From: Bacteroidota bacterium
Lineage (GTDB): Bacteria; Bacteroidota; Bacteroidia; Cytophagales; Cyclobacteriaceae
Length of the DNA: 58,133 nucleotides
Direction: 5' to 3'
Assembly (NCBI GenBank): GCA_024280115.1
Contig: JAJRQT010000193.1
Span: 1 to 58,133 of the forward strand
A model generated the notes under the pieces. That model made no database searches. It worked only from the letters and a program-made list of their open reading frames with translations, and was not told the DNA's origin. Made by a program: the position numbers and the translations under genes. Shown here one piece after another: positions 1-8,236 of the stretch (within the stretch, counting starts at the first letter, position 1; every line of letters starts with the position of its first letter).

Positions 1-121
1 TACATTTCTTGCACGAATATCCTTCTGCCCACTTTTGATTTGCCAGGTATTCATAGCAAGATGCCTTTGTCCCAAACTTAGTTTTGAAGGCTTCTCTGTC
101 CCATTCTTTTAGTAATTTCAT
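1..121 (-). CDS. IS1595-like transposase, N-terminal part only (runs off the window)
   Basis: Reading leftwards from an ATG at 121 gives 40 open codons with no stop before the window edge. The peptide has the layout of the N-terminal zinc-ribbon region of IS1595-family transposases: a short helix, a conserved 'SCYEYL' segment, then 'KWAEGYSCKKC', matching the family pattern W-x-x-G-[FY]-x-C-x-x-C that starts the zinc ribbon. The DDE catalytic domain would lie outside the window, so it is not known whether the gene is intact. Family assignment is from memory of this motif; other zinc-ribbon transposases are possible. Confidence 0.6.
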   Translation of the reverse strand, partial: MKLLKEWDREAFKTKFGTKASCYEYLANQKWAEGYSCKKC

Positions 122-230
122 ATGCAATATCTTTTCTATAAGATACAAATTAATTACCTGGTTAACAAGCGTTTGAGACTTAAATGGGTAACCCTATAAA
201 ATAATTCCAGTCTAAAAAGCATTGATGAGA

Positions 231-322
231 GATTTTCAGCCCCTTTTCACTCCGACCCTAAAGGGTGTGGTTGCTGAAAATCAGGACTCCCTTTAGGGAT
301 TGGGGTAAAGACTGATTTTCAG
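231..322. repeat. Palindromic repeat cluster (REP-like)
   Basis: The spacer between the transposase and sucB holds nested inverted repeats. CTGAAAATCAG (274-284) pairs with CTGATTTTCAG (312-322), and a further GATTTTCAG lies at 231-239. Inside are the palindromes ACCCTAAAGGGT (255-266) and CCCTTTAGGG (289-298). No T-run follows the stem, so it is not a simple terminator. It may be a REP-like element or the end of the adjacent insertion sequence. Confidence 0.5.
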
Positions 323-366
323 ATTGTCCTCCATTGCCCTTTTTAGAATTAACTCATAAATTCAAT

Positions 367-1890
367 TTAAATACCTAATAAAAGTCGTGTCGGATCTTCT
401 AATAGTTCTTTTACTCTTACGAGAAAACTTACGGATTCCCGTCCGTCAACGATCCTGTGATCATAGGAAAGCGCGATGTACATTATAGGCCGAATGACAA
501 CTTCTCCATTTTCTGCCACAGGACGCTGGACGATATTGTGCATCCCCAATATTGCAGACTGTGGTGCATTGATAATCGGTGTTGACATCATCGAACCAAA
601 AACCCCACCGTTGGTGACTGTAAAAGTGCCTCCCTGCATTTCGTCAATACTCAGCTTACCCTCCCGCGCTTTAACTGCTAAGCGCAAGATTTCTTTCTCA
701 ATTTGCTCAAAGCTCATGGATTCCGCATTCCGCACTACGGGAACCACCAATCCTTTTGGTGCAGAAACCGCTATGGAGATATCGCAGAAATCGCTATACA
801 CCATCTGCTCCCCATCAATCTGAGCATTTACCGAAGGCCATTCCTGAAGTGCCGTGCAGCATGCTTTAGTGAAGAAAGACATAAATCCCAATCCGACTTC
901 ATATTTCTCTTTAAACTGCTCTTTGTATTTTGAGCGGATATCCATGATCGGCTTCATGTTTACCTCATTGAATGTGGTGAGCATAGCTGTTTCATTCTTC
1001 ACAGAAACCAGCCTTCTGGAAATTGTTTTCCTCAAAGTCGTCATTTTCTCGCGCCGCTGCTCTCTTTGTCCGCTTATAGAAACGGTTGGAGATGGTGTCA
1101 CTTGTGGAGATTTGGTTTCAACTTTCGCCTTGGATTTTTCAGCTTTCATTGCATCCTCTTTGGTGATCCTGCCATCGACACCGCTTCCTTTAACCGACGA
1201 GGAGCTGATTCCTTTTTCGGCTAGGATTTTCCCGGCAGCGGGAGAAGGATGGCCCGTGGCATAACTTTCTGAGGACTTTGCAACGGTTGATGATTCCTGA
1301 GTAGGTTCTTCAGCAGCTTTTTTTATCTCGCCTTCCGCTACTTCAATTTTGCAGATCAAAGCACCGATTTCCAGAGTTTCACCCTCTTTGGCGATAATGG
1401 TTAAATATCCCTGGGCTTCAGCAGTCAACTCGAAAGTTGCCTTTTCGGATTCAATTTCTGCAATTATCTCATCCATTTCTACAAAATCACCATCTTGCTT
1501 TGACCATGAACCAAGGGTGACTTCGTTAATAGATTCCCCGACTGTTGGTACGACCATTTCCAGGGTTTTTCCAGTCCGTTTTATTTCGTTTTCGGGGGCT
1601 GGAATATCAGCCTTTTCAGCTTTAATCTCTTCCTTTGGTGCTGCAGCACTCTTGGCGCTTTCATCAATTGTACCGACAATATCGCCAATATTTAAGGTTG
1701 CCCCTTCATCAGTTATGCGCTTTAGTACACCCGCAACCTCGGCATTTAACTCAAAAGTAGCTTTCTCGGATTCCAGTTCACAGATTGGGTCATCCATTTC
1801 TACAAACACGCCATCCTCCACAAGCCATTGTCCAAGGGTAACTTCAGTTATGGATTCACCAACACTTGGTATTTTTATTTCGAAACTCAT
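367..1890 (-). CDS. sucB: 2-oxoglutarate dehydrogenase E2, dihydrolipoyl succinyltransferase
   Basis: E2 core of the 2-oxoglutarate dehydrogenase complex (TCA cycle, cytoplasm): it transfers the succinyl group from lipoyl-lysine to CoA. The 507-residue protein has two tandem lipoyl domains, each with the lipoylation loop ESEKATFEL (about residues 39-47 and 144-152), a peripheral subunit-binding domain (about 212-250, 'SPAAGKILAEKGI'), and the catalytic domain to the C-terminus with the active-site motif SYDHRIVDGR. E. coli SucB has one lipoyl domain, so the duplication explains the greater length. Alanine/proline/lysine-rich linkers join the domains. It starts 12 bases after the sucA stop, so the two genes are surely one operon. 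lipA, which makes the lipoyl cofactor, lies at 23.0 kb. Confidence 0.96.
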   Translation of the reverse strand: MSFEIKIPSVGESITEVTLGQWLVEDGVFVEMDDPICELESEKATFELNAEVAGVLKRITDEGATLNIGDIVGTIDESAKSAAAPKEEIKAEKADIPAPENEIKRTGKTLEMVVPTVGESINEVTLGSWSKQDGDFVEMDEIIAEIESEKATFELTAEAQGYLTIIAKEGETLEIGALICKIEVAEGEIKKAAEEPTQESSTVAKSSESYATGHPSPAAGKILAEKGISSSSVKGSGVDGRITKEDAMKAEKSKAKVETKSPQVTPSPTVSISGQREQRREKMTTLRKTISRRLVSVKNETAMLTTFNEVNMKPIMDIRSKYKEQFKEKYEVGLGFMSFFTKACCTALQEWPSVNAQIDGEQMVYSDFCDISIAVSAPKGLVVPVVRNAESMSFEQIEKEILRLAVKAREGKLSIDEMQGGTFTVTNGGVFGSMMSTPIINAPQSAILGMHNIVQRPVAENGEVVIRPIMYIALSYDHRIVDGRESVSFLVRVKELLEDPTRLLLGI

Positions 1891-1902
1891 TATCTGTTTT
1901 TT

Positions 1903-4644
1903 TTATTCGGCGAATGCCTTATTTACGATTTCCTGTTGTTCTTCATGATGTATTTGGCTGAACCCTGTTGCCGGAGAAGCGCTGGCCGTTCTGAATATAC
2001 CTGCATCAATGTTGCGTCGGTACTTTCTTAAAATATATGTCCAGGCGCCCATATTTTCTGGCTCCTCCTGAACCCACAAGACTTTCGCGTTACTATTGTA
2101 CCTTCTCCTAATATCAATCATCTGTTTAAAAGAAAAAGGGAATAATTGTTCTATTCTGATAATAGCAACGTCCTTTCTCTTGGATTTTCTTTGTTCATGA
2201 AGCAAATCAAAATAAACCTTTCCGGTACATAATAGCAGTTTTTTAACCTTTTTAGGATCTGCATAGTCGTCATCAATTATTTCCTTAAATCCTCCCCTGG
2301 TAAAATCTTCAACAGGAGAAATCATTTCCGGATGACGTAGCAATGATTTTGGTGACATCACGATACAAGGTTTTCTGAAATTCCATGCTAATTGTCTTCT
2401 AAGCAAATGAAAAAAATTGGCCGGTGTAGTCATGTTAGCCACAACTATATTGTAATTAGCAGCCAATTCAAGAAATCGTTCTGGTCGTGCACTAGAATGA
2501 TCAGGCCCTTGCCCTTCATAACCATGAGGCAAAAGCATTACAATGCCATTCATCCGCTGCCATTTTGTTCCGGCACTGGTCACAAACTGGTCGATCAATA
2601 CCTGGGCGCCGTTTACAAAATCGCCAAACTGTGCCTCCCAGATTACCAATGCATTGGGAGAGGCCATTGCATAACCATACTCAAATCCTAATACTCCAAA
2701 CTCAGAAAGCAGTGAATTGTAAATTTTGAACTCCTCCTGACCTTTTTTTATGTTGCATAAGAAACAGTGTGGCTGATTCGTCTCTGCATCAAAAACTATA
2801 GAATGCCGGTGAGAGAAGGTGCCCCTTTTTACATCCTGCCCTGACATTCGCACAATTTTACGATCTAGCAACAATGACCCGTAGGCCAGCAATTCTGCGT
2901 CTGCCCAGTTTAAGATTTTTTTCTCAAAGAAATTAGCTTTACGTTCTTTTAACAACTTTTCAATTTGCTTAATAGCTTTAAATCCTTCGGGCAAAGTGGT
3001 CAGGGCTCTCCCTATCGTTTCAAGATTTATCACAGGAATTGAAGTATCAGGCGATTTGTCAAAATCCGAAGGGACTGATTGTGTCAACATCCTCCATTCT
3101 TCTTCCATTTTTTGAGACTGGTAGGGCAGTGGCTTTTGTTTTACCTGGTTTAACCTGTCCTGTAATAAGGCACGGAATTCCTTATCCATATTCTTGGCCA
3201 TTTCAGCATCTGTATCGCCCCGTTCGACCAATCGTTTTGAGTAAACCTCCCGCGGATTTGGGTGTTTTGCAATAACATTATAAAGCTTGGGCTGGGTAAA
3301 TTTTGGCTCATCACCTTCGTTGTGTCCATGGCGACGATAGCAAAGCAGGTCGATGTAAATATCCTTTCCAAATTTCTGACGATATGCTACCGCCAACTCA
3401 GCGCAAAAGTTCAATGCTTCCGCATCATCGCCATTTACATGCAGTATAGGTGCATCGACGATTTTACCTATATCGGTACAATAGATACTTGACCGGGCGT
3501 CATCATAATCCGTTGTGAATCCCATTTGGTTATTGATCACAAAATGAATGGTGCCTCCCGTCGTATAACCAGGCAAATTGCCCATTTGAGTAATCTCATA
3601 CATAATTCCCTGTCCGGCAACAGCTGCATCGCCATGAATGAGAATCGGCAAAGCTTTTTTGAGATCACCCTTGTATTCATCATCTATTTGGGCTCTTGTA
3701 TAACCGAGCACAACCGGATCCACAGCTTCGAGATGTGATGGGTTTGGAGCAAGTTTCAAATAAATTTCCTTTCCGTCTTCATTCTTATACTTGCCTGAAT
3801 AGCCAAGGTGATATTTTACATCGCCGTAGCCCATAGTCATGTCTGGCACTGCAGTCCCTTCAAATTCGCTGAAGATCTCCTCATAGGTTTTCTGCATGAT
3901 ATTAGCGAGCACATTCAACCTCCCCCTGTGGGCCATGCCAATTACTACCTCTTCAATGCCATCAGATATAGCTGTCCTGATTATCTTATCTAAACCAGGA
4001 ATAGTATTTTCTCCACCTTCAAGAGAAAATCTTTTTTGACCTATGTATTTTGTGTGAAGAAAATTTTCAAAAACAACTGCTTCGTTGAGCTTTGTAAGAA
4101 TGCGTTTTTTTTCTTCGGCTTCCGGATTAAAATTGAGAAACTTTTTTTCAGCCTGTTCTTTAAACCAGTCAATGACTTCATGGTTTCTGATGTGCATATA
4201 CTCAAAACCGATTGGCCCTAGATAGACCTTTTTTAAAGCGTCAAAAATATTTTTCAGCTTGGCTCTTCCCAATCCTATAGAGTGTCCAACTTCATATTCA
4301 TACTCTACATCCAGATCTTCATTAGACAAGCCAAAATCTGTGAGATCCAGTAGCACCTTGTGTTTTCTTCTAGGGCGAACCGGGTTGGTGTCAGACTTGA
4401 GGTGTCCCCTGGTCCTGTAGGCATGAATTAAATTTCTAACTCCCAGCTCCTTTAAGGAAATTCCTTCAGAAGTCGCTGTTGTTGTAGTAGTTACATCAGA
4501 AACACCATTTTCCTGAGAAAACTCATATCCTTCGAAAAACCTTTGCCAACTGACATCTACCAATTCCGGGTCTGACTTATATTTTTTATATAAATCATCA
4601 ATGAAGCTCACATCAGCATTTGAAATATATGAGAATTTATCCAT
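1903..4644 (-). CDS. sucA: 2-oxoglutarate dehydrogenase E1 component
   Basis: Thiamine-diphosphate enzyme that decarboxylates 2-oxoglutarate and passes the succinyl group to the lipoyl domains of SucB. The 913-residue length fits the family. The N-terminus 'FIDDLYKKYKSDPELVD' with W-x-x-F-F-E-G is the E1o helical segment that binds E2/E3. 'HRGRLNVLAN', 'GDAAVAGQG' and the following 'GTIHFVINNQMGFTT' mark the ThDP-binding domain; 'LLPHGYEGQGPDHSSAR' near residue 700 is the typical C-terminal transketolase-like motif. The start agrees with the conserved N-terminus. First gene of the sucAB operon, divergent from rpmB across a repeat-rich spacer. Confidence 0.96.
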   Translation of the reverse strand: MDKFSYISNADVSFIDDLYKKYKSDPELVDVSWQRFFEGYEFSQENGVSDVTTTTTATSEGISLKELGVRNLIHAYRTRGHLKSDTNPVRPRRKHKVLLDLTDFGLSNEDLDVEYEYEVGHSIGLGRAKLKNIFDALKKVYLGPIGFEYMHIRNHEVIDWFKEQAEKKFLNFNPEAEEKKRILTKLNEAVVFENFLHTKYIGQKRFSLEGGENTIPGLDKIIRTAISDGIEEVVIGMAHRGRLNVLANIMQKTYEEIFSEFEGTAVPDMTMGYGDVKYHLGYSGKYKNEDGKEIYLKLAPNPSHLEAVDPVVLGYTRAQIDDEYKGDLKKALPILIHGDAAVAGQGIMYEITQMGNLPGYTTGGTIHFVINNQMGFTTDYDDARSSIYCTDIGKIVDAPILHVNGDDAEALNFCAELAVAYRQKFGKDIYIDLLCYRRHGHNEGDEPKFTQPKLYNVIAKHPNPREVYSKRLVERGDTDAEMAKNMDKEFRALLQDRLNQVKQKPLPYQSQKMEEEWRMLTQSVPSDFDKSPDTSIPVINLETIGRALTTLPEGFKAIKQIEKLLKERKANFFEKKILNWADAELLAYGSLLLDRKIVRMSGQDVKRGTFSHRHSIVFDAETNQPHCFLCNIKKGQEEFKIYNSLLSEFGVLGFEYGYAMASPNALVIWEAQFGDFVNGAQVLIDQFVTSAGTKWQRMNGIVMLLPHGYEGQGPDHSSARPERFLELAANYNIVVANMTTPANFFHLLRRQLAWNFRKPCIVMSPKSLLRHPEMISPVEDFTRGGFKEIIDDDYADPKKVKKLLLCTGKVYFDLLHEQRKSKRKDVAIIRIEQLFPFSFKQMIDIRRRYNSNAKVLWVQEEPENMGAWTYILRKYRRNIDAGIFRTASASPATGFSQIHHEEQQEIVNKAFAE

Positions 4645-4743
4645 GTTAGTAGCAGTTAAGTTGTAAATGTATTAATTTATATCTAAGATATATAATTGAA
4701 TAACCGGATAAGCGGTTATATATGTATTTTAAAATTGATTTTA

Positions 4744-5086
4744 TTGAGAGACTTTCGGGGAGGAGGTCTCCATTACATATAGGTATAATTTAGCACCATT
4801 ATTCACGACTGTAAGTACTTTCTTAAATCATCCGCGATCAATTGTCCTTTACATATTGTGATTAATAAATGGTGTTAATATATTTTTGATAAACGCTGAG
4901 TTGAAGTTTTTGTAATAAATGACCTTTTGGACTTTCGGCCCTCTTTTAATAGATTTGATCCAGTGCTCAGGGTTCGTTACACAACACCCTGAGCTATTAC
5001 CTTGAATCCTTTCAGGATTCTTACGAATTATAACATTATAGTCAGCGCCCCAAAATACGATTTTGCCCTATAAAAAAGTCTCTCAA
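4744..5086. repeat. Inverted-repeat-bounded segment in the sucA-rpmB spacer (possible MITE)
   Basis: The 12-base sequence TTGAGAGACTTT at 4744-4755 recurs exactly, inverted, as AAAGTCTCTCAA at 5075-5086. The 343-base segment so enclosed has no credible reading frame and contains the hairpins at 4965-5020. This layout is that of a miniature inverted-repeat element, but no target-site duplication could be made out, so it may be two chance or regulatory palindromes. Confidence 0.35.
4965..5020. repeat. Double hairpin, REP-like
   Basis: Two stem-loops follow each other. GCTCAGGGT (4965-4973) pairs perfectly with ACCCTGAGC (4986-4994). GAATCC (5004-5009) pairs with GGATTC (5015-5020) around TTTCA. 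Neither has a T-tract. The paired-hairpin layout is typical of REP/BIME-type intergenic elements. Confidence 0.5.
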
Positions 5087-5103
5087 AATTTATTCACGTA
5101 GTT

Positions 5104-5133
5104 TTGATCTTAGACATTTTTTCCGCACCTTTG
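5104..5133 (+). promoter_or_regulatory. Bacteroidota-type promoter for rpmB operon
   Basis: TTG at 5104-5106, then exactly 19 bases, then CACCTTTG at 5126-5133, which fits the -33/-7 consensus TTG-N19-TAnnTTTG recognised by the Bacteroidota primary sigma factor, apart from the first base of the -7 box. Transcription should begin near 5139, leaving a leader of about 33 bases before rpmB. Confidence 0.7.
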
Positions 5134-5171
5134 CAGACCAATTTGAGAATAGACATAATTTACACTAAAAA

Positions 5172-5411
5172 ATGGCTAGAGTTTGTCAGATTACGGGAAA
5201 GAAACCATTGGTAGGAAACAACGTTTCTCATGCCCACAATAAGACCAAAAGGAAGTTTTATCCAAATCTTCATAAAAAGAGATTTTATATCCCGGAGGAA
5301 GATCGTTGGATCACTTTAAAAGTTTCAGCCTCTGCTATTAGAACCATCAATAAAAATGGGATTACAGCAGTTTTGAAAAAGGCGAGAAAACAAGGCAATA
5401 TCTTAGTATAG
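5172..5411 (+). CDS. rpmB: 50S ribosomal protein L28 (bL28)
   Basis: 79-residue large-subunit ribosomal protein. The start 'MARVCQITGKKPLVGNNVSHAHNKTKR' is the diagnostic L28 N-terminus, followed by 'FYPNLHKKRF' and a C-terminal 'TLKVSASAIRTINKNG'. Length matches the family. It heads the rpmB-rpmG-DUF4295 operon with 25 bases to rpmG. The pair Cys residue of zinc-binding L28 forms (CxxC) is absent; only one Cys is present, as in zinc-independent forms. Confidence 0.97.
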   Translation: MARVCQITGKKPLVGNNVSHAHNKTKRKFYPNLHKKRFYIPEEDRWITLKVSASAIRTINKNGITAVLKKARKQGNILV

Positions 5412-5436
5412 TATCAGATTATAATTAGCTAATAAA

Positions 5437-5619
5437 ATGGCAAAAAAGGGGAATAGAGTTCAGGTGATTTTGGAGTGTACAGAGCATAAAAAATCTGGCG
5501 TGCCAGGAACTTCCCGTTACATCACCACAAAAAACAGGAAGAATACCACAGAGAGGTTGCAACTTAAAAAGTACAACCCCATTTTGAAAAAATATACCGT
5601 TCACAAAGAAATTAAATAA
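5437..5619 (+). CDS. rpmG: 50S ribosomal protein L33 (bL33)
   Basis: 60-residue ribosomal protein of the large subunit. 'VQVILECTEHKKSGVPGTSRYITTKNRKNT' is the typical L33 sequence. Only one of the four zinc-ribbon cysteines is left (ECTEHK), so it is the zinc-independent type. The gene sits between rpmB and the DUF4295 gene, 2 bases before the latter, as is standard in Bacteroidota. Confidence 0.96.
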   Translation: MAKKGNRVQVILECTEHKKSGVPGTSRYITTKNRKNTTERLQLKKYNPILKKYTVHKEIK

Positions 5620-5621
5620 TC

Positions 5622-5777
5622 ATGGCTAAGAAGGTTGTAGCAACGCTTAAAACAAAAGGCGGAAAGAATTATGCCAAAGTCATCAGAACAATGAAATCTG
5701 AAAAAACTGGTGCGTACACCTTTAAAGAAGAAATTGTTTCTACAGATCACGTAAAAGATCTGTTGGCAAAAAAATAG
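5622..5777 (+). CDS. DUF4295 family protein, Bacteroidota ribosomal-operon gene
   Basis: A 51-residue basic protein starting 'MAKKVVATLKTKGGKNYAK' and ending 'DHVKDLLAKK'. It begins 2 bases after the rpmG stop, so it is almost certainly co-translated. The size, sequence and place between rpmG and ftsY are those of the DUF4295 family, restricted to Bacteroidota. From memory, a small additional ribosomal protein (bL38) was described in a Bacteroidota ribosome structure and may be this family; that link is not certain here. A terminator hairpin follows at 5805. Confidence 0.85.
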   Translation: MAKKVVATLKTKGGKNYAKVIRTMKSEKTGAYTFKEEIVSTDHVKDLLAKK

Positions 5778-5804
5778 ACTAATAAGTTTTATAGCAATCT
5801 ATTG

Positions 5805-5830
5805 AAATCCCTGACACTCAGGGATTTTTT
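5805..5830 (+). terminator. Rho-independent terminator after the DUF4295 gene
   Basis: AAATCCCTGA (5805-5814) pairs perfectly with TCAGGGATTT (5818-5827) around a 3-base loop and runs into a stretch of T. It separates the ribosomal-protein genes from ftsY, which begins 30 bases later, so ftsY may depend on read-through. Confidence 0.75.
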
Positions 5831-5859
5831 CATTTTACTTCCACACCCCAACCATTGAA

Positions 5860-6810
5860 ATGTTTAAGTTTTTCTCAAAAGACAATAAAGAAAATCTCGA
5901 TAAAGGTCTTGAAAAAAGTAAAACCAACTTTTTCTCAAAACTTGGAAAAGCTGTTGTAGGAAAATCTACGGTTGATGAGGAGGTACTTGACGAATTGGAG
6001 GAGGTGCTCATCACTTCTGATGTGGGAGTTGAAACCACGATCAAAATCATTGAACTTATAGAGGCCCGGGTTGCCAGGGATAAATACTTAGGAACTAACG
6101 AGCTTGATAAAATTCTGAAGGAAGAAATATCCAATCTTTTAGAAGAAGATACATATGAAGACCAGGAAGATTTCAGCCTGCCTTCTGATATAAAACCATA
6201 TATAATGTTGGTTGTTGGAGTTAATGGTGTTGGTAAAACCACGACTATCGGAAAACTTGCAAGTCAATTTAAGGCGCGAGGTAAATCAGTAGTGCTGGGT
6301 GCCGCAGATACTTTCAGGGCTGCGGCAGTAGAGCAACTGAATCTCTGGGGTGAAAGGGCTGGAGTTCCGGTTATTTCTCATGGCATGAACACCGATCCTG
6401 CCTCTGTTGCCTATGATGCTGTAAAAGAGGGAGTGAATACCGGCGCCGATCTTGTCATCATCGATACGGCAGGGCGACTTCATACTAAGGTAAATCTCAT
6501 GAATGAATTGACTAAAATAAAAAGAGTCATTCAAAAATTCAGAGAAGACGCTCCCCATGAAGTTTTGTTGGTACTGGATGGCAGCACTGGACAAAATGCC
6601 GTTATCCAGGCAAGAGAATTTACCAAAGCAACCGAAGTCACATCAATTGCCATTACTAAACTAGACGGAACAGCCAAGGGAGGCATGGTGCTCGGTATTA
6701 GTGACGAATTTAAAATACCCGTCAAGTATATCGGTGTTGGAGAGCAAGTTGACGATTTGCAAATTTTTAATAAACACGAATTTGTGGATTCTTTTTTTAG
6801 CAAAAAATGA
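5860..6810 (+). CDS. ftsY: Signal recognition particle receptor FtsY
   Basis: GTPase that receives SRP-ribosome complexes at the inner membrane for co-translational insertion. The 316-residue protein has a short N-terminal part instead of the long acidic A domain of E. coli, then the N helical bundle (about 25-100) and the SRP GTPase domain. Visible are the P-loop GVNGVGKTTT (about 119-128), 'DTFRAAAVEQL', 'DTAGRLHTKVNLMNEL', 'TKLDGTAKGG' and the C-terminal 'YIGVGEQVDDLQIF'. It is convergent with the DUF6048-like gene, with only 9 bases between the stops. Confidence 0.96.
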   Translation: MFKFFSKDNKENLDKGLEKSKTNFFSKLGKAVVGKSTVDEEVLDELEEVLITSDVGVETTIKIIELIEARVARDKYLGTNELDKILKEEISNLLEEDTYEDQEDFSLPSDIKPYIMLVVGVNGVGKTTTIGKLASQFKARGKSVVLGAADTFRAAAVEQLNLWGERAGVPVISHGMNTDPASVAYDAVKEGVNTGADLVIIDTAGRLHTKVNLMNELTKIKRVIQKFREDAPHEVLLVLDGSTGQNAVIQAREFTKATEVTSIAITKLDGTAKGGMVLGISDEFKIPVKYIGVGEQVDDLQIFNKHEFVDSFFSKK

Positions 6811-6819
6811 TATTGGGTT

Positions 6820-7566
6820 TCACTTCTTTTCTTTCTTAGCTTTCTTAGCTTTCTTCTTTTTCTCTTTTATCACCTTTTTGTCACTATCTGTGTAGATGAT
6901 TTTCTTTCTGAAAGGCAATCTATATGAGACATAATAGTTAAACCCAAAAGCTGTAGTATTTATGTTTTTCCCAAATCCCGGGATATAGTAGGGCCTCAGA
7001 TTTTCTGTTCCTTTAATTTTCATCAGAAATTTATAGCGAAGAGTAAAGCCCATATACAACTGCTTTACAACCCGAATTTTCATTCCCGTATTCAATTCGT
7101 ACCAGTTGGCTTTTCCATCGATGTTTGTATTGGATTCCCTGGTATTTGGCCAACCTGTATTAGTCTGGATAATTGTTTGTGTATCGTAATCAAGTTTGTC
7201 GGTAAATGAGGAAGAGACATATCTCACGCCAAAGAAAGCTACATTCAAGTGCGGGTCCTTGTTCATAAAATTAATGTCCGCACCCAGACGCAGATATGAT
7301 CCGTCATTTTCGTAAACGTAAGTATCTTCGACAAGCTTATAATTGGATAACCCGTAATTAGCCACGACAAAAAAACGGTCAAAATCAATATCTCCTTCAA
7401 ATTCAAGAAAGCCTCTCTTTTCTGAAAATACCATGTATCCCAAAGTTCCGGGATCAATTCCAAGTTTAATTGCAGTAGGCGCATACCTACCCTTCTGGCC
7501 GAAAAGGTTGAAACTGATGCCAATCAATAAAAAGATGCTAAAAAAATACTTCAATATTGACTTCAT
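6820..7566 (-). CDS. Predicted outer-membrane beta-barrel protein, DUF6048-like
   Basis: 248 residues with a signal peptide (hydrophobic 'YFFSIFLLIGISFNLFGQ', cleavage near residue 23) followed by alternating polar/aromatic strands ('FDRFFVVANYGL', 'MGFTLRYKFLMK', 'TAFGFNYYVSYRLPF') typical of an outer-membrane beta-barrel. The end is a lysine tail (about 12 Lys in the last 18 residues), likely periplasmic. Its ATG lies 29 bases inside the upstream lipoprotein gene, so translation is coupled. The pair resembles the DUF6452/DUF6048 gene pair of Bacteroidota; the family name is from memory. Function unknown. Confidence 0.7.
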   Translation of the reverse strand: MKSILKYFFSIFLLIGISFNLFGQKGRYAPTAIKLGIDPGTLGYMVFSEKRGFLEFEGDIDFDRFFVVANYGLSNYKLVEDTYVYENDGSYLRLGADINFMNKDPHLNVAFFGVRYVSSSFTDKLDYDTQTIIQTNTGWPNTRESNTNIDGKANWYELNTGMKIRVVKQLYMGFTLRYKFLMKIKGTENLRPYYIPGFGKNINTTAFGFNYYVSYRLPFRKKIIYTDSDKKVIKEKKKKAKKAKKEKK

Positions 7567-8110
7567 TAAATCTTGAAAGTTTGTTTTCTGCCAAATTGGT
7601 TGTCGGAAAAGAAATCTCTTCCACTTTTATATTCGTATAAAATATTTCAATGCCACATTCCTCCGATATAATTCTTTGAGATCTATCATAACTCACTGCA
7701 ATTGTATGCGGTGTCGGATTTATATAATATATGGTATCAATCTGTATTGGGTCCATCGACAGTGTGTCGTATCTTATAGAATCAATCATTTCCAAGTGAA
7801 AAGTAGTCATTCCCTTCGCCGGATTTACAGGAAATGGAAAAGTAGATCGTACGGTATTTTTATCATAAATTATCGAATCATTTCCATCGGCTGTAGCAGA
7901 GTAGAAAAGGGTATCAATTTCATCAAATATTATTTCGCCGGTATCCAAAGTATCAGCTCTTATAAAACCAATCAACAGGTCATTATTCGCTATAGACACA
8001 CAATTTTCATTCTGACAGGATAAAAATAAATTCAACCCTAAAATGAATAAACCCCAAAATATAAATTTAACGGACCTTCTTTTTTCTGCAGGCATAAACA
8101 GCATTTCCAA
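7538..8110 (-). CDS. Predicted lipoprotein, DUF6452-like
   Basis: 190 residues. A basic N-terminus (AEKRRSVK) is followed by a hydrophobic stretch and the lipobox LFLSC, so the mature protein should start at Cys32 and be lipid-anchored. The rest is rich in Asp, Thr and Ile with the strand pattern 'DTIYYINPTPHTIAVSYD', suggesting an immunoglobulin-like or beta-sandwich fold. Start could instead be the Met at residue 6. It overlaps the downstream barrel gene by 29 bases in another frame, pointing to a two-gene envelope unit. Function unknown. Confidence 0.65.
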   Translation of the reverse strand: MEMLFMPAEKRRSVKFIFWGLFILGLNLFLSCQNENCVSIANNDLLIGFIRADTLDTGEIIFDEIDTLFYSATADGNDSIIYDKNTVRSTFPFPVNPAKGMTTFHLEMIDSIRYDTLSMDPIQIDTIYYINPTPHTIAVSYDRSQRIISEECGIEIFYTNIKVEEISFPTTNLAENKLSRFNEVNIEVFF

Positions 8111-8188
8111 ATGAAACGTAAATTTATCTAATTAATTGAATTTACGACCATTTCATTATTAATATGAACCATTTGAATCAACATAACA

Positions 8189-8216
8189 TTGAGGCCCGGA
8201 TTTTTTGCTAATTTTG
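8189..8216 (+). promoter_or_regulatory. Promoter of rimO, which fixes the rimO start
   Basis: TTG at 8189-8191, 17 bases, then a perfect TAATTTTG (8209-8216). Transcription would start near 8222, so translation cannot begin upstream of this point. The next in-frame start is TTG 8237. Confidence 0.65.
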
Positions 8217-8236
8217 CGCTCCTAAATGCAATTAAT

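Noticed and set aside
854..1264. 136-codon frame antisense to sucB
   Set aside because: Opposite to a clear lipoyl/E2 gene and without a promoter or family pattern.
5835..6242. 135-codon frame antisense to ftsY
   Set aside because: Ser-rich product typical of complement of a Lys/Asp/Glu-rich gene; ftsY is certain.
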